A stretch of DNA of 64,000 nucleotides from contig BFEA01000102.1 in NCBI GenBank assembly GCA_003427395.1, positions 2,822,389 through 2,886,388 of the forward strand. Direction: 5' to 3'. Under the pieces are notes generated by a model. The model saw only the letters and a list, made by a program, of their open reading frames with translations. It did not search any database and had not been told where the DNA came from. Shown in pieces: positions 22,338 to 33,347 of this stretch. Both the position numbers and the translations under genes were made by a program. Position 1 is the first letter of the stretch; each line of letters begins with the position of its first letter. Source of the stretch: Chara braunii (lineage: Eukaryota; Streptophyta; Charophyceae; Charales; Characeae).

Positions 22338-22545
22338 AGCCAGACCTTTCTCATCGGACCCTGCACCAGCTCAGTCCTCCGTCCCAAGCAATCAAGTCCA
22401 AACTGCTTGGCGTGCAAAACAGACGCACGTCGGCCGTCCCCTGTTGACCCGCTAAGACCGCCTTGCCTTCTGCCAACCATGAGCCAGTACTCAGCATGGC
22501 ACGATTACCCAGGACTCGCTAGCTAAACGCCAGTCCCTTTTTCTT

Positions 22546-22553
22546 CTTATAAG
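22546..22553 (-). promoter_or_regulatory. TATA-like box of LTR1
   Basis: CTTATAAG, about 210 bp upstream of the ORF-A start on the minus strand. The same position has CTTATAAG in LTR2 (41712) and CTATAAAG in the solo LTR (59737). It would place the transcription start about 1.1 kb inside the LTR. Confidence 0.5.
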
Positions 22554-23210
22554 ATTTTCATCTGTTGTGACCCTTGCGTTCTAAACAGGGGATCAAACTA
22601 ATAAAGCGCACTAATAGAAATGAAGAAAAATACTTTATTGGGGGGAGGAAGGAATTAGAACCAGCAGACAATAGGGAAACTTAGAGAAACAGCACGACAA
22701 CTGTCATGGACCAGCCTTTGCGCGAAAAGACTACTATGGTTAGCGCGGTGGTCCCATAACGAAGTACACACGACGCGCCTTTCACTTCAAAAGCAGACCG
22801 TCGACCTACCCCTATCGGGTGCCCGTGTCCGATGGTAAGGAGGGGACTTATGACCCTCCCTTCGGGGTGATAAGTCTCCTACTGATGAGGCCGCGGGTCG
22901 CCCCTCTTTTGGGGTCCTCCCACACGACGCCCAGCCAGGCAGACTTAGCACAAATGATTTACGAGGAATCGTGCCACCCTAGGCCGTCAGGCAGTAATCG
23001 TCGCTCATAAAACGAACTGTCGGCCTCCCCTTCGATGTGACAAAACCCAAGAAAGGAAATCCTCGCCTGAAAATCGGTAAGTTAATAATTGTAATAATGA
23101 TAATAATAATAGTAAAAGAAAAAAGAAACGCAATCGATGCAGTGGACAAACGTCGCTGGATTATTTCAAATTAAAGCAATGGTCTTGATTCTCGTGCTGA
23201 TTAGGCGTTC

Positions 23211-23249
<39 letters not shown>

Positions 23250-23639
23250 CTTATTCTCCACTTACCCCTTTGCTCAGTTTTTCCTTTCCGGCAGCAACCT
23301 GTTTTCGTGCACCTAACTCATAACCCTGTAGAGGGGTGCTTGGCGCGCAATAGAAAAGAAAACGCCTATCCCTCTACCTCCTCGTCCCAGGGCGAACCCG
23401 ACGGCTACCACGGCCACAGNCCGGTTGTGCTCTGCTGTACAGAAGGGCGCCGAGCCTGCGTGGACCAATGGAAAGCCCTGTGGCGCACCTTTTGCCAAGG
23501 CAGGCACCAACAGGACTAGTCCACGTCAAGGTACGACCCGGGTACTGAAGATTGCAATTCAGGAACATACCTACAGACCGCGGACACCAAGCAGGNACTT
23601 GGTACGGGGAGGAGGGCCGGGACACCGCGCCCTCCGACA

Positions 23640-23662
23640 TAATACCAAACCCCCACCCAGCG
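23640..23662 (-). other. polypurine tract candidate next to the 3' LTR
   Basis: On the minus strand the bases just before the LTR read GGGTGGGGGTTTGGTATTA. The G-run sits at the place where plus-strand DNA synthesis is primed in LTR elements. The pyrimidines near the LTR edge make it imperfect. Confidence 0.5.
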
Positions 23663-23695
23663 TCCCCGCTGGGTCTAAACGCATGGGGTGCTGGG

Positions 23696-23703
23696 TATAA
23701 AAT
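23696..23703 (+). promoter_or_regulatory. antisense TATA box inside the retrotransposon
   Basis: TATAAAAT on the plus strand, opposite to gag-pol, just inside the 3' LTR edge and before the antisense ORF region at 23992-24461. Transcription is not shown. Confidence 0.4.
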
Positions 23704-24019
23704 AGAGCATGGCATAGGAGCTTCATTCATTTTCTTCGTACCACTGTGACTTGTCGTCGCGTTTTACGGCCATTATCTTCTTCTTTCCGTATTATCTTTT
23801 TCCCTTTTTTCTTTCTTTACGAGTTTACATAGCTTCTTCTTCTCTTCTTCTTATCTCCCTCTTATCGCACATGCGGCGTGGCTGCTTGGCCTGCGCCCCT
23901 ACTCTTTACTCTTTTTTACAACTTTTGTAATTCTTTCTGCCATACACCTTTCTTCGTTCATCTCTTCCCAAGTTGTACTCAGTCTCGCACCATGCCCGAA
24001 GCACGTCGGGGACAGCCTG

Positions 24020-24461
24020 AGGTAGAGCAAGGGGTGGTAGAGGTGGGAAAGCGCGTGAAAAGCCGCCGGCCCGTGCGCGGTGTGACTATAGCTCTGAGGA
24101 GGAGGAGGAGGAGGTACGGGGTTATGGGGCACACTCTAGACGTTACTTACGCCATCTCCCTCNGATTTGGTATGAGAGGACTCCATCCCCANAGAGGATG
24201 GAGTATTTTCGAAAAAAAGTTGAGGCACGCTACGGCGCACTCAATACTTCCTCCCCTCCATACACTCCTAGGGCCCCTACCTCCCCTGCAGCGAGCAGAG
24301 CCCTAGTGATCATCCCTTCCGTTCCTTGCACTGCTCCCCCTACTTCTCATCCGAACGGCTGCGTTCTTTTCAGTATTTTCTTTCTTCTCTCTCTACTTCA
24401 GATAGAACTCATGGCAATTTTGTATATACTGTACAGGCGTGACTTCTTCTCATCTCTCTGA
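24020..24461 (+). CDS. candidate antisense ORF between IN and the 3' LTR
   Basis: Open frame of about 147 codons with protein-like composition: a basic Gly/Arg/Pro part, then YSSEEEEEEVRGYG, then RMEYFRKKVEARYGALN, then a Pro/Ser/Thr-rich part. The first ATG is only at 24198, so an upstream exon is implied. An ATG in good context at 23992 (CACCATGCC) opens a different frame that runs to 24306. Antisense ORFs at this position are known in some plant Tat-lineage elements; homology to those is not shown. Two ambiguous bases lie in the frame. Confidence 0.35.
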
Positions 24462-26517
24462 ATTCTCAGCTCATGCATCACTCATAGTGTCCCTGGCTTG
24501 AGAGTTTGAACACCTTGAGGCCGGGGACGCAGGTTCCTTGTGAACCAGGCNGCTTTTTGGCTACNAAATGAATTTAAGAAGGATTATATTTCTCATTTTC
24601 TGACTTGCTGCTGGTTTTAATCTCTTACCATTTTGAAACCCATCCTCAGTCCGAATTTTCAGCAAAAGAAAAAAAAAGGTACCTTAACCTTCATTTTGGC
24701 TGCAAAATCATGAGGCACTGTCAGTCTGATATCAATATCNTTGGTACTCATCCAGTCCGCTATGCTGGGGGCAGGGCATACCAAACCCTTTTCTCGTTTT
24801 NCGGCCAGAGTGAGATATCTCNTCAACTTTTCATATGACTCAGGGGATACCAAACCCTATTTTTTTTTTCTGGTNTGAGTGAGGCGTCTCCCCAACTTCT
24901 CAGACAGAGGGAANGGGATACNGAATTCTTTNTGTTTTCTCTGGTCTGGAGANTTCAGATAAATCTTCGTATACCTGCAAAACAACGCATCCCACAGACA
25001 ACAACTATGCCCCAGCAAGCAGGCTCCCCGATAGTTATCGGCCATGCGACAAGTAAACAAGATAAAACCCAGAATAAAATAAAATAATAACAGAATAATA
25101 AAATAATAAAATAATAGATACAACAAAAACGATTNCTCACACCCAAGAGTCCATTGATTGTCTTGGTTTTGACCCACCACTGGCCAAGANTGACAGACGT
25201 CCCGTCAGTCTGACATACCTCATTCGGCCCGCCTCAGGCCAGGAGTAGTCTGACCATTTGTCTTGACAACCNCTTTGACCTGCCCCCANGTCANGACTAG
25301 CATACCNACTACTTGAGTATGACAGCCCTTTGGCACTCTCNCCAGGACACCCAGACTATAGCGGGTCTGGTCACCCTATGACAGTAGACGTCNCGTCAGT
25401 CAAACTGTCCCGAACCCGGATTTGACCACTGTGGTCGGGGACCGGCTNACCCACCAGTTTTTGGCCAAGGGCGNTGGCTGCNCCGCCCAGATTTTTGAAC
25501 GCAGNACCCGGTNTAACTACGATTCAAGACTCTGGCTAACCTTACTGGATTGCATCCTCTGACTGCGGTAGGGTTCTAGCTGACCCCTTTCGACCTCACA
25601 GACCAGACCCCCAGAGCCTTAGCATTAGTCGGCTACGGAATTCAACACTCGCGTCGGGGACCTGCTGACCCCACCAGATTGCAACCTACTGCGGTAAGGC
25701 TCTGGATGACCCCGACAATCAATGCATCCTTAAGTTAGAGAAGAAAAAACCCCAGGCACAGACTGACAAACAAGCATATCATAAACCACGAGCAAACTGC
25801 CCTCGACCCATAACAAGACAAACATTTCTCAAGAGCCTTCCCTTCAGTCTCAAGAGGCCTTGAACAGCAACATGATAACCAACACCAAACCCTTACAGGA
25901 AACCTCCCTTCAGTCTCAAGAAAGATACTCAGTGCCGGCCCCAGAGAGGTCTCCTCCCTCAGCTGGGAATTTTCTTTTCCAGGAGACGTCCCTTTAGTCC
26001 CAATAAAACACTGAAATGCTGACCCCCGAGAGGTTTCGTCCCTCATCTGAGTGAAGACAGACAACTTAGTCAAAAGACATGAAGTCCTTCTGCTGACAAC
26101 TCTTAGTCAGGCAAAACTGAATCCCTTTATGCTCGTCATGNTTTTCTCTCTATCATAAGAATAATACTGATTACATCTTCTGATGTGCNNCAGCCATGAG
26201 TTCCTCAGATCTTTGACACTGCGTCAATGCTCGATGAAAACTGTATCTTACAGTTATCCCCNACTCTCAGGGACTTNGAACTCATGGATCGACTGCAGCA
26301 TCGCATCAAAGATATAGTCTCATTAGCTCGGTTGCTTGCTGAAACAGAAAATTAACTAACATGCTGGAAAATTGAAATNCTGAATTGACCATGCACGAAC
26401 GATCACAGTCTGCTGNTGTCTCATTGCCTTACAATACTTTTCTCTCAGTTTCTCTGGAACTGTTCTCTCACTTGAATGACTGACCTTTCTTCCCTCTCTT
26501 TGAGGTCACTGAAGGGA
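24462..26517. other. non-coding spacer between IN and 3' LTR with short tandem repeats
   Basis: No domain seen. 24740-24920 holds about two to three units of roughly 80 bp sharing GGGATACCAAACCCT-like cores and GTGAG-(A/G)-(T/C)-(A/G)-TCTC. 25550-25720 has two related blocks with GACTGCGGTAGGGTTCT and CTGCGGTAAGGCTCT. 25880-26060 has repeats around GAGAGGTCTCCTCCCTCAGCTG and GAGAGGTTTCGTCCCTCATCTG (each quoted across a short span). Many Ns. Confidence 0.5.
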
Positions 26518-27957
26518 TCAAATCAAGGTCTCTGAAAATGAACTTACGAAGTCTTGACCCTGACACCATATCGTGAACCCTGGATCCATCNATCTCTGAA
26601 ATTTCATAAACCTTGCCTTCTGCTTCCCCCGTGATTTTGTAAGGACCAAGTCATCTGGGCTCCAACCTTTTAGTNCATTGTGTCTCAAGGGAACTGTCGA
26701 ACAGAAGGACAACATCTTCAACTTTCANTCTTTCTTTTCTTATATATTTTTTTTGGTTNCATCTTTCTTGATCTGACAATCTGCTGGATGTCATCTTCTC
26801 TGCAGCGCTCATCACTGTCTGATCAACTTCTAATATTTGCCTCATCCGGATCTGAAGAAGCTCTGAAATAGAATAGTCTCTGTCACTTTCTTGACTTGAC
26901 CAAGTCTTGACAATGTTCTCAATAGGCAATGTAGCATATCGANCATACCACAGAGTAAACGGTGCATAGCCACTAGTTCTCTTGACTGTGATGTTGTCAA
27001 CATATATAGCAGCTCTTAATATTTTTGGCCAGTTACTAAGATTTCCTTTACACCACTTGGNCAATGAGTCTTTCAAGTTTTGTGACCTCTTTCAACAGGT
27101 GCATTCNCTTGATGGTGGTAAGTAGTCACATATCGAATTCTGACCCCCAACCTTAGTGTGGTTCTCCTAACGATCTTATTTCTAAATTCTTATTCTCTGT
27201 CTGAGANNAATTCTTTGATAAAAGGATACCTGAGATAGACTTTTTCTATCCAGTCAGCCACTTGCTCGGCTGTCTTCCTTTTCAGAGTTTCTGCCTCAAC
27301 ATATCCAGAGAAGTTATCTCTCATGTTCAGTATATATCTTATTCCGCCCTTGCCTAAAGNCATAGTGATGAGNGCTAGGTGAGCTCTGTTTCCTGGTTCT
27401 ACCAGAATAGTGGGGAATAGAGGCTCAATCATTTTTGTGGTAGACCTCTTCTGACATAACAAACATGATTTACAAAATATGAAAATCATGTCTCTCATGC
27501 CAGGCCAGAAGTACAGTTTGACAGTCTTAGAGTAGGTTGCCTCAGCAGCTCTGTGGCCACCAGCAACCCCCTAATGTAGAGCAGCAATTATCTCTAACTG
27601 TCTCCATTTACCATAGACCACTCTTAGTGGAGGTAGTCCTCCCTTACCATCCACAAAGAGATGTCCTCTTTTTAGTATGAATTTCTTCCTTGAATTTTTA
27701 CAATAATATTCCTTTAGCTGTTCCTTTTTCATATTCTTACCAATTTCTTNATAGCCTTCGTCATATTTTTCAGAAATGAAAAATATTTTTTTCTTATTCT
27801 TTTCACTTTCTTCCTCTTCTTTTGAACCAAAGCTTTCACCGATTTCATGAGCAGTCANTGNTGTTGCATTAACTCTTGCATACCAATCGTTTGGTTCATC
27901 ATCTTCTTCTTTCCCGAGAATCGATTCATAAACATATGCATTANGAATCTCTCNCAA
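26518..27957 (-). pseudogene. integrase domain (broken)
   Basis: An N-terminal linker (27957-27571) leads into an H2C2 zinc finger: the His pair around 27545-27575 (GVAGGHRAAEA), then CKSCLLCQ near 27450. The core keeps KGGIRYILNMRDNFSGYVEAE, shown here only in part, with the first Asp masked by an ambiguous codon, SDRE for the second Asp, and NAPVERGH containing the catalytic Glu. A GY.PF.L.Y block (GYAPFTLWY) follows, then a basic C-terminal part ending after DPGFTIW. Stops lie between the histidines and after SDRE; frames change near 27080 and 26650. Role by family: inserts the cDNA into host DNA. Not functional as read. Confidence 0.75.
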
Positions 27958-28089
27958 GTTGTCTTTCTCTTCAGGCCATAAACTCTACTTGTAGTAGCAT
28001 GGTACTTTATAATCTTCATAATCTTTCTCATTCAAAAAGTTATCAACATAGGCAGAATCTTCAATCCTTCCGTTTACATCTTCTTCTTC

Positions 28090-28470
28090 TTATTTTTTCC
28101 ACTCAATACGACTTAGATCATCTGCTCTATTCTTCTCAGTGGGGATCTTTTCCAACTTAAAATCATACGTCCAGATGAAAGCGATCCACCTGCTCACTAT
28201 TGGATTTATTTGTTGGTGTTTCTTAATGGCACGAATCACTTCAGATGTATCAATCCTTAGGATGAATTCCCTTCCTAGTACATAGTGCCTGAAGCACATG
28301 AGGCTATGGATGATTGTGAGCAGTTATTTTCTGAATTGGGTATAACCTCTTTCTGTAGAATTGACAGTTCTGCTCTCAAATCTCAGAGGCCTCTCTTTCC
28401 CATTTTTATCTTTCTGGATGAGCACACCACCCAAAGCAACCGGTTCTCCATCGGCCTCAACGATGAAGGG
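28090..28470 (-). pseudogene. RNase H domain (broken)
   Basis: RPFIVEADGEPVALGGVLIQ resembles the start of gypsy RNase H, where Asp is followed by G.GGVL.Q. It continues with RPLRFESRTVN and ends with VSRWIAFIWTYDFKLEKIP and KNRADDLSRI, typical of Ty3/gypsy elements. A frame change separates the halves near 28300-28324. The usual first 'D.S' reads EADGE here, so catalytic Asp is kept. Confidence 0.8.
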
Positions 28471-29695
28471 TCTTGCCTCCTCATCATCATAAAATNACAT
28501 TCCTAGCACCACACCACCATTTTTTAGTTTTTCCTGTAGTGTTTCTGCGGCGGCTTGTATTTTATCATTCCATGCTAAATTAGTCCCTTGCCTTACCATT
28601 TCCCTCAGAGGCGCTGCAAGGGTAGCAAAATGAGGAATAAAAATCCTCCAGAATCCACAGACAACCAAGAAGCTTCTGACATTTGTCACTCTCTTGAGTG
28701 GCAAAGGCCAGTTTAAGATTTTGTCTATCTTCTTGGGGTCAGGACTCCTACCCTTGAAGAAACATCTGAAGCCTAAGATGATTACTTCGGGCTGGAAGAG
28801 AAGGGACTTTGGTCCGCTGACAGTTATATTATATTTTTGAAGTCTCTCTAGGACCATTTTTACTCCTTCAGCATGTTCCCAGACAAACTTTCTGACTCCA
28901 CCTGCGACCAAAATCTCATCCCTTACCAGAGGTCCTTTTACAGATTTGTCATCAATATAGGGGCTGATTATTTCAGGAGAAATATCTTGCATGACTTATA
29001 TCATATCCCTCTGAACCACTGTCACACCATTAGTCTAACCTTGAGGCACCACACACATCTGAATAAGCCCTCTTGGCGTGTGCATGACGGTCATTGGTCA
29101 GCTAGTGAGATCAATGGAAAACCGATCACAGCCAGAATACAAATCAACTAGAGAATAAATGCATCGACCAGCAAAAGATTCAGAGAGGAGATCAGCATTA
29201 GGAAGACTACCTGCGTCACGTACCGTCACAGAGTTGAACTTCTGAAGATTCTGAATCCATCTTAATCTACCCCCTGGTTTCCAAAAGCAAAACCAGTGGT
29301 TAGCATACGGTCCATCAACAGGTTCAACAACATTAGATGCAATCTTCTTGTCAAGGTATTTTACAACTTCTGCTTCTTCCTTCAGGGCATACTTGGTCGG
29401 CCTATCATTCCATGAAACATGATCAATTGTCCAAATTTTTGCCATTGATCATGTTCACGTCCATCCGCCCTCTTTCTTCATCATTAAAAGAGAAAACATC
29501 AGAGAATTCCTGACACACCTTGAAGATATATTTTTTCTCTTTAGGCAGGATAAACTGATCCGAGTCTATCTTCATTGTGTCAAATCTCTCTTCGGTGACT
29601 CTATTCCCCAACTTTGCAGACTCTGTCAATGCTTTTATAATCTCCCTCTCCTTTTTCAATGCTGCATCATAATCCTTTTCTATTAGGACTGCCAC
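28471..29695 (-). pseudogene. reverse transcriptase domain (broken by in-frame stops)
   Basis: The N-terminal linker ends at 29423. RT starts in the overlapping frame with YANHWFCFWKPGGRLRWIQN and LVDLYSGCDRFSIDL (catalytic Asp region). After three in-frame stops within about 110 bp (around 28995-29100) it continues with SPYIDDKSV, the YIDD form of the YXDD box, LGFRC, and the thumb and connection (PDPKKIDKILNWPLP, RSFLVVCGFWR). The order PR-RT-RH-IN places it in Ty3/gypsy. The stops are compatible with C-to-T or G-to-A changes (for example TGG to TAG). Confidence 0.85.
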
Positions 29696-29745
29696 CGGGT
29701 TTTTCTTTACCCCCTTGCACTTTTTTTTTTTTTTTGACCCAGTGA

Positions 29746-30617
29746 CTATTTTCCTAAAAAAGGGTGAGTCGATGCAAATTTTAGTTCCATTTTTTCACCT
29801 TTAGCTGCGTCTACAGTTTTCTTGAATGCTTCAATTTGCCCATCCTCATCCTCAAGTTTACCAAGGGCTTTTATCATTTTCGAAATTTGATTGATACCCA
29901 CTGAAAACTCTTCTTTTGCTTCTTGTTTTCCTTCTCCCTTTAGTCTCTTAACCCTTTCAGCAGANTCTTCTCTTCTGATTGAATTAGCAGATAATTGATG
30001 CTTGAAATCACTTTTTGTGCAGACCATAAAGGCTCGCTCCTGAGCAGTCTCAGGATCTTGTAGGCCAATCCAAGATGACTCCTCATGGCTGAAAAATTGG
30101 ACCGCCTCCATCTTATGCAAGAATGAAGTTCCAAAGATACAGTCATGGTCGAGATCCGGTACTACAAAACTCAGTAACNCCACAGTCATTGTTCCAACTC
30201 TGATAGANAGATTATCAATTAATCCCGCCACGAACAACTCTCCTGCAATATTGCTAAGTACATTTTGTGCAGGTCTTCAATAGTTAAACTACAAGTCTNC
30301 ATTGTTCTTCNTGAAAGGAGTATCATCTCTGCCCTAGAGTCTACTAGGNCTAGAATCTTCACTTGATTAATACGAATTCTAAGATATCCACATCCNNNGG
30401 TTGCGAATCTCATCTTGCAACCTGGTAGTGACATGTTCACCTGGTTGGGAAAGACTGATCCCAAGTAATTAACTTCCAATTTTTTGTTCTCAATCAACTT
30501 TTTCAACTCTTCTTTCAGTTTGGGTGCTAGAGTTATTGCTTCCTGGAAGGACAATGTCACTTCCGTCTCTTCCCGAATTTTAGTAATTACATCAGAAATC
30601 ATTGTCTCATCATCCAA
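29746..30617 (-). pseudogene. retropepsin-like protease region (broken)
   Basis: The part LVDSRAEMILLS corresponds to the aspartic protease active-site segment, normally D-S/T-G-A. The Gly is Arg here (AGG instead of a GGN codon), which should abolish activity. The flap and C-terminal part continue in another frame with VPDLDHDCIFGTSFLHKM, matching the I-L/F-G...L motif. A basic, Lys/Glu-rich linker leads toward RT. The N-terminal part of this frame (MDDETMISDVITKIREE onward) is probably the end of Gag or a linker. Confidence 0.7.
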
Positions 30618-30961
30618 GTCACTCTTGAGAATATATATATATTTTTTCCCTGTTTATTTTTTCTATGTGAAAGTTCTGGTTCCGTGTCATCAAGGATATT
30701 AATCAGTGACTCCTAAGCCTTCCTCCTTTTCTTTTCCTCTATCATTTGAGGCGTCATGCGAGCTTGAAGGTTTCTCGCTTCACAAAGACTGACACTAGGT
30801 TCCATGACGAGTTCTGGGGGTAAATGACCATGAAACGACATCATGTTAGCCAGAAAGCGAACCATTTCATTGGAAGAGGACTCGACTAGTTCAGAAGGAT
30901 TCTAAGAAGTAGAACTCCCTCTCAACGAAGACTCACTTGTAGAAGCCTCGCTAGACACACA

Positions 30962-32132
30962 CTATGTCAATGTTAAGGATTGCAGAGACAGCTCAATCGT
31001 GGTATAAGGGTCACTTATTTCCTGTACTAGTTCATTAGGCAACTCTTTAATGAGAAAATGAACATTCACATTAGCCTTTCTNTTCTTTTTCGTCTTCATN
31101 TTTTNATCACGTTTAAGAGCAAGAAGTTTCATACCTCCGGGATGCCTGAGGTCCNACTTATTCCATGAACTATCACAGACATGNCCCATTGCATCCTTCT
31201 TTGTCACCCCACTCCTTACATCCTCCTCAAGAGGCTTGCNATAGGTGGTAGTGTGACCTCCTTCACCACAATANNAGCAGACAAAACTCTTTTTAGGNCG
31301 NTCATCATATTTCCTTCTTTCTCTNTTTCTTTTGTCACNATTTTTTCCTTTTTTTTTANATCTGGAAGAATNTTCATTCTTACCATAACCTTCANNATCA
31401 TCATCATCATCGNCATCCTCTTCACTTTNAACTTTCTTNTTCCCTCTATCATCCACANCATGGGTTGCAGGCCTTGCAGGCATAAAATTANCCATCACTT
31501 TCGGAAGAATATTCTCANCACCCAGATTGTTCCCTTTGTTCATAGTATTCTCAGTCTCCTAATCCTTGGCTAAAGTANTGATCTGATCTAGTGACCATTT
31601 CTTATGAGAGACTGTAGGCAGAGTTCTTACAATTGCAACCATTTCATCCCATCTGAGAGGATAGTATTNAGCNTGATTGAGAACGGCCTCCTTTCNNTGT
31701 CAGTGAAATTTGTCAAAAATATATGGCACCTCTGAGCTTCGTCCAAATAAGGGATTCTTCTTGTTGTTCGAATGAAGGTCTGAAGGAAAACATTGAAAAT
31801 GTCATACTTAGCTCTTCTGACGTTGAGTAAATCCTTGGTTGTAGTTAGGACTAAGTCTTTCTCAAATTCTTTTTTCNTTCTCTNTTTGACCTCTTCCCAT
31901 GTNGTGGCACTTTCCATTAGTTCTGAACAGTCAATCTTGAGTCAGTATCACAATAAGATAAAAGGTGTTTAAGTCGTTGCTTATCAGTCAAGCCATAACT
32001 GAGACCAAATAATTCATGCTCATCCAGAAAATCATTTACTTGAGGCCCTCTGAAANATGGAATTCTCTCATCTGGTCTCTTTGCTCTTGCAATGTCTGAC
32101 CCTCCTTTGATTNTGTCNACTCTCTCAACCAA
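30962..32132 (-). pseudogene. gag region with zinc knuckle (broken)
   Basis: Segments: RIPXFRGPQVNDFLDEHE and LKHLLSYCDTDSRL (32132-31917), W.EVK and DLVLTTTKDLLNVRRAKYD (31917-31627), both with the composition of a retrotransposon gag core. After a gap comes a highly basic stretch, then a CCHC knuckle CXYCGEGGHTTTYX whose last Cys codon is NGC. The two first frames meet at a TAATG overlap, so a one-base shift or a base-call error joins them. Role by family: capsid/nucleocapsid of the retroelement particle. Confidence 0.7.
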
Positions 32133-32274
32133 TTACCGTATAACCCCAACCAAGGCNTCTTCATTGGTCCCTGCAAATGAACTTGGTCTTNCTCGTTCTC
32201 CCATTTTGACCATATATTTTTCTNGGTATTCTCTTCTCTCTTCCAATCACTCTTGTCCTCTTCTTCCTTGTCTC

Positions 32275-32541
32275 TCAATCTCTCACTCTTCTTGCAAGGG
32301 ATACAGGTTCGTTCCTCTCTTCTCTTGTCTGTTCTACCCCTTGAGAATTATGTACATANAGAGTAAAAGCAATAACGGATTGGGTAGTGATTAGGGGCAA
32401 NGCAATTTTTCTAAGCCTTCCAATGTAGTCTTCAATCAATTNTCTTTCATCATCCCTACCCAATCTTCTATTATACCCCTTTATAGTNCCCCGAATCATA
32501 AAATATNGAGTCAGGTCTATAATCTCATAATCAAATTGCAT
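32275..32541 (-). CDS. pre-gag module D2
   Basis: From ATG at 32541: FDYEIIDLT, then IKGYNRRLGRDDER, LIEDYIGRLRKI, SVIAFT.YVHNS and NEPVSLARRVRD. It reads as strand, helix, strand. The tail NEPVSLARR repeats the tail of module D1 just upstream (EXVSLARKI), so D1 and D2 look like a tandem duplication. The open frame ends close to gag. The pattern also loosely resembles ORF-A and ORF-B in the LTR. Function unknown. Confidence 0.45.
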   Translation of the reverse strand: MQFDYEIIDLTXYFMIRXTIKGYNRRLGRDDERXLIEDYIGRLRKIXLPLITTQSVIAFTXYVHNSQGVEQTREERNEPVSLARRVRD

Positions 32542-32559
32542 TGTTTACGTCCCGCCNTT

Positions 32560-32822
32560 GATCTTTCTCGCAAGAGACACCNGTTCCTGAGAAGTGTGGT
32601 ATGATACTCTCTTAGTAGTTCCCACTTTCACCACCTTTAATAAATAGTTTATCTCAATCTGATCAGTGACAATTCTCAAGGCAGAATCTCTCATGCGATC
32701 GAAGAAAGGCTGCAAAAACTCAAGCTCATCCAGGGTAGAAAGATTCTAGTCAGAGATCCGAAGAGTCCCTTCTACCTTAATTATTCTACCTTCCAACACA
32801 ATACCTAGGGTCAGCTTTTCAG
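32560..32822 (-). pseudogene. pre-gag module D1
   Basis: Frame read directly from the minus strand: LTLGIVLEGRIIKVEGTLRI, a stop (TAG), then LDELEFLQPFFDRMRDSALR, EINYLLKVVKVG, VSYHTSQ and VSLARKI, ending with TAA just before D2. Same strand-helix-strand plan and same tail as D2. One stop and two ambiguous codons. Confidence 0.4.
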
Positions 32823-33345
32823 TTAAGCTGTGCATTGCTTATCATCATAAGCAATATCTGAAAGGTAGATCTCAGGTTGGACATAGTCAGGGATTTCGAA
32901 TCTGTGTTCAAAGGTACTCAANAGCAGGGATTTTATCATAACANTAGAGTCTTTTTCTCTTGCTCTACCAATCTCAGTAATAGCTTCTAACAGCAGCATA
33001 CCAATCTCGCCTATCTTCAAATCCCTTAGCAAGTNAAAACTCAGGGAGTCTTCTAAATTCCCTCACTTCNNCTCCCCNAGTTACTTTCNTTTTTAGCTTC
33101 TCTAACCACTNTTTTNTCCGCTCAAGGCTGACATACGCCCNTTTTAAATATTTCAGGTAGTCAACCTCCTCCTCCAGACTGTTAGAGGAGTAAACCCTCA
33201 CATCCAAACTGTCAGAGTTCAGAAACTTAACTACCGGAGTATGAAATACTATACGTCATTCCCAACAAATCTCATGCCTCAAAATTACAAAGGGATTATC
33301 ACGCCATATCACCTCATAAAGTTTACCCCTCACAGTAGTTATCCT
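32823..33345 (-). pseudogene. pre-gag module C3 (related to LTR ORF-C)
   Basis: GKLYEVIWRDNPFVILRHEI, a stop, then VVKFLNSDSLDVRVYS, a long charged helix (EEEVDYLKYLK... LERXKXWLEKLK), then RRDWYAAVRSYY. This matches in order the blocks of C2 (LTFYFTDQDVYDVRIYVPK; helix; NDSWYAMIKFAWK). It ends with FEHRFEIPDYVQPEIYLSDI. Several frame changes and Ns. Confidence 0.4.
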
Positions 33346-33347
33346 GA

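Larger units (their letters stand above)
16054..23639 (-). repeat. 3' LTR (LTR1) of the giant element
   Basis: It is about 7.6 kb and clearly similar along its length to 34592-42755. Differences include a deletion of about 290 bp at 16797-16800, which removes most of ORF-C, a 38-bp insertion in LTR2 near 40635 and about 70 bp extra in LTR2 near 38695. It carries ORF-A and ORF-B on the minus strand, AT dinucleotides (20100-20119) and a T tract (about 23217-23249). The start is TGTCACAC at 16054; the end is CCGACA at 23639. Confidence 0.85.
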
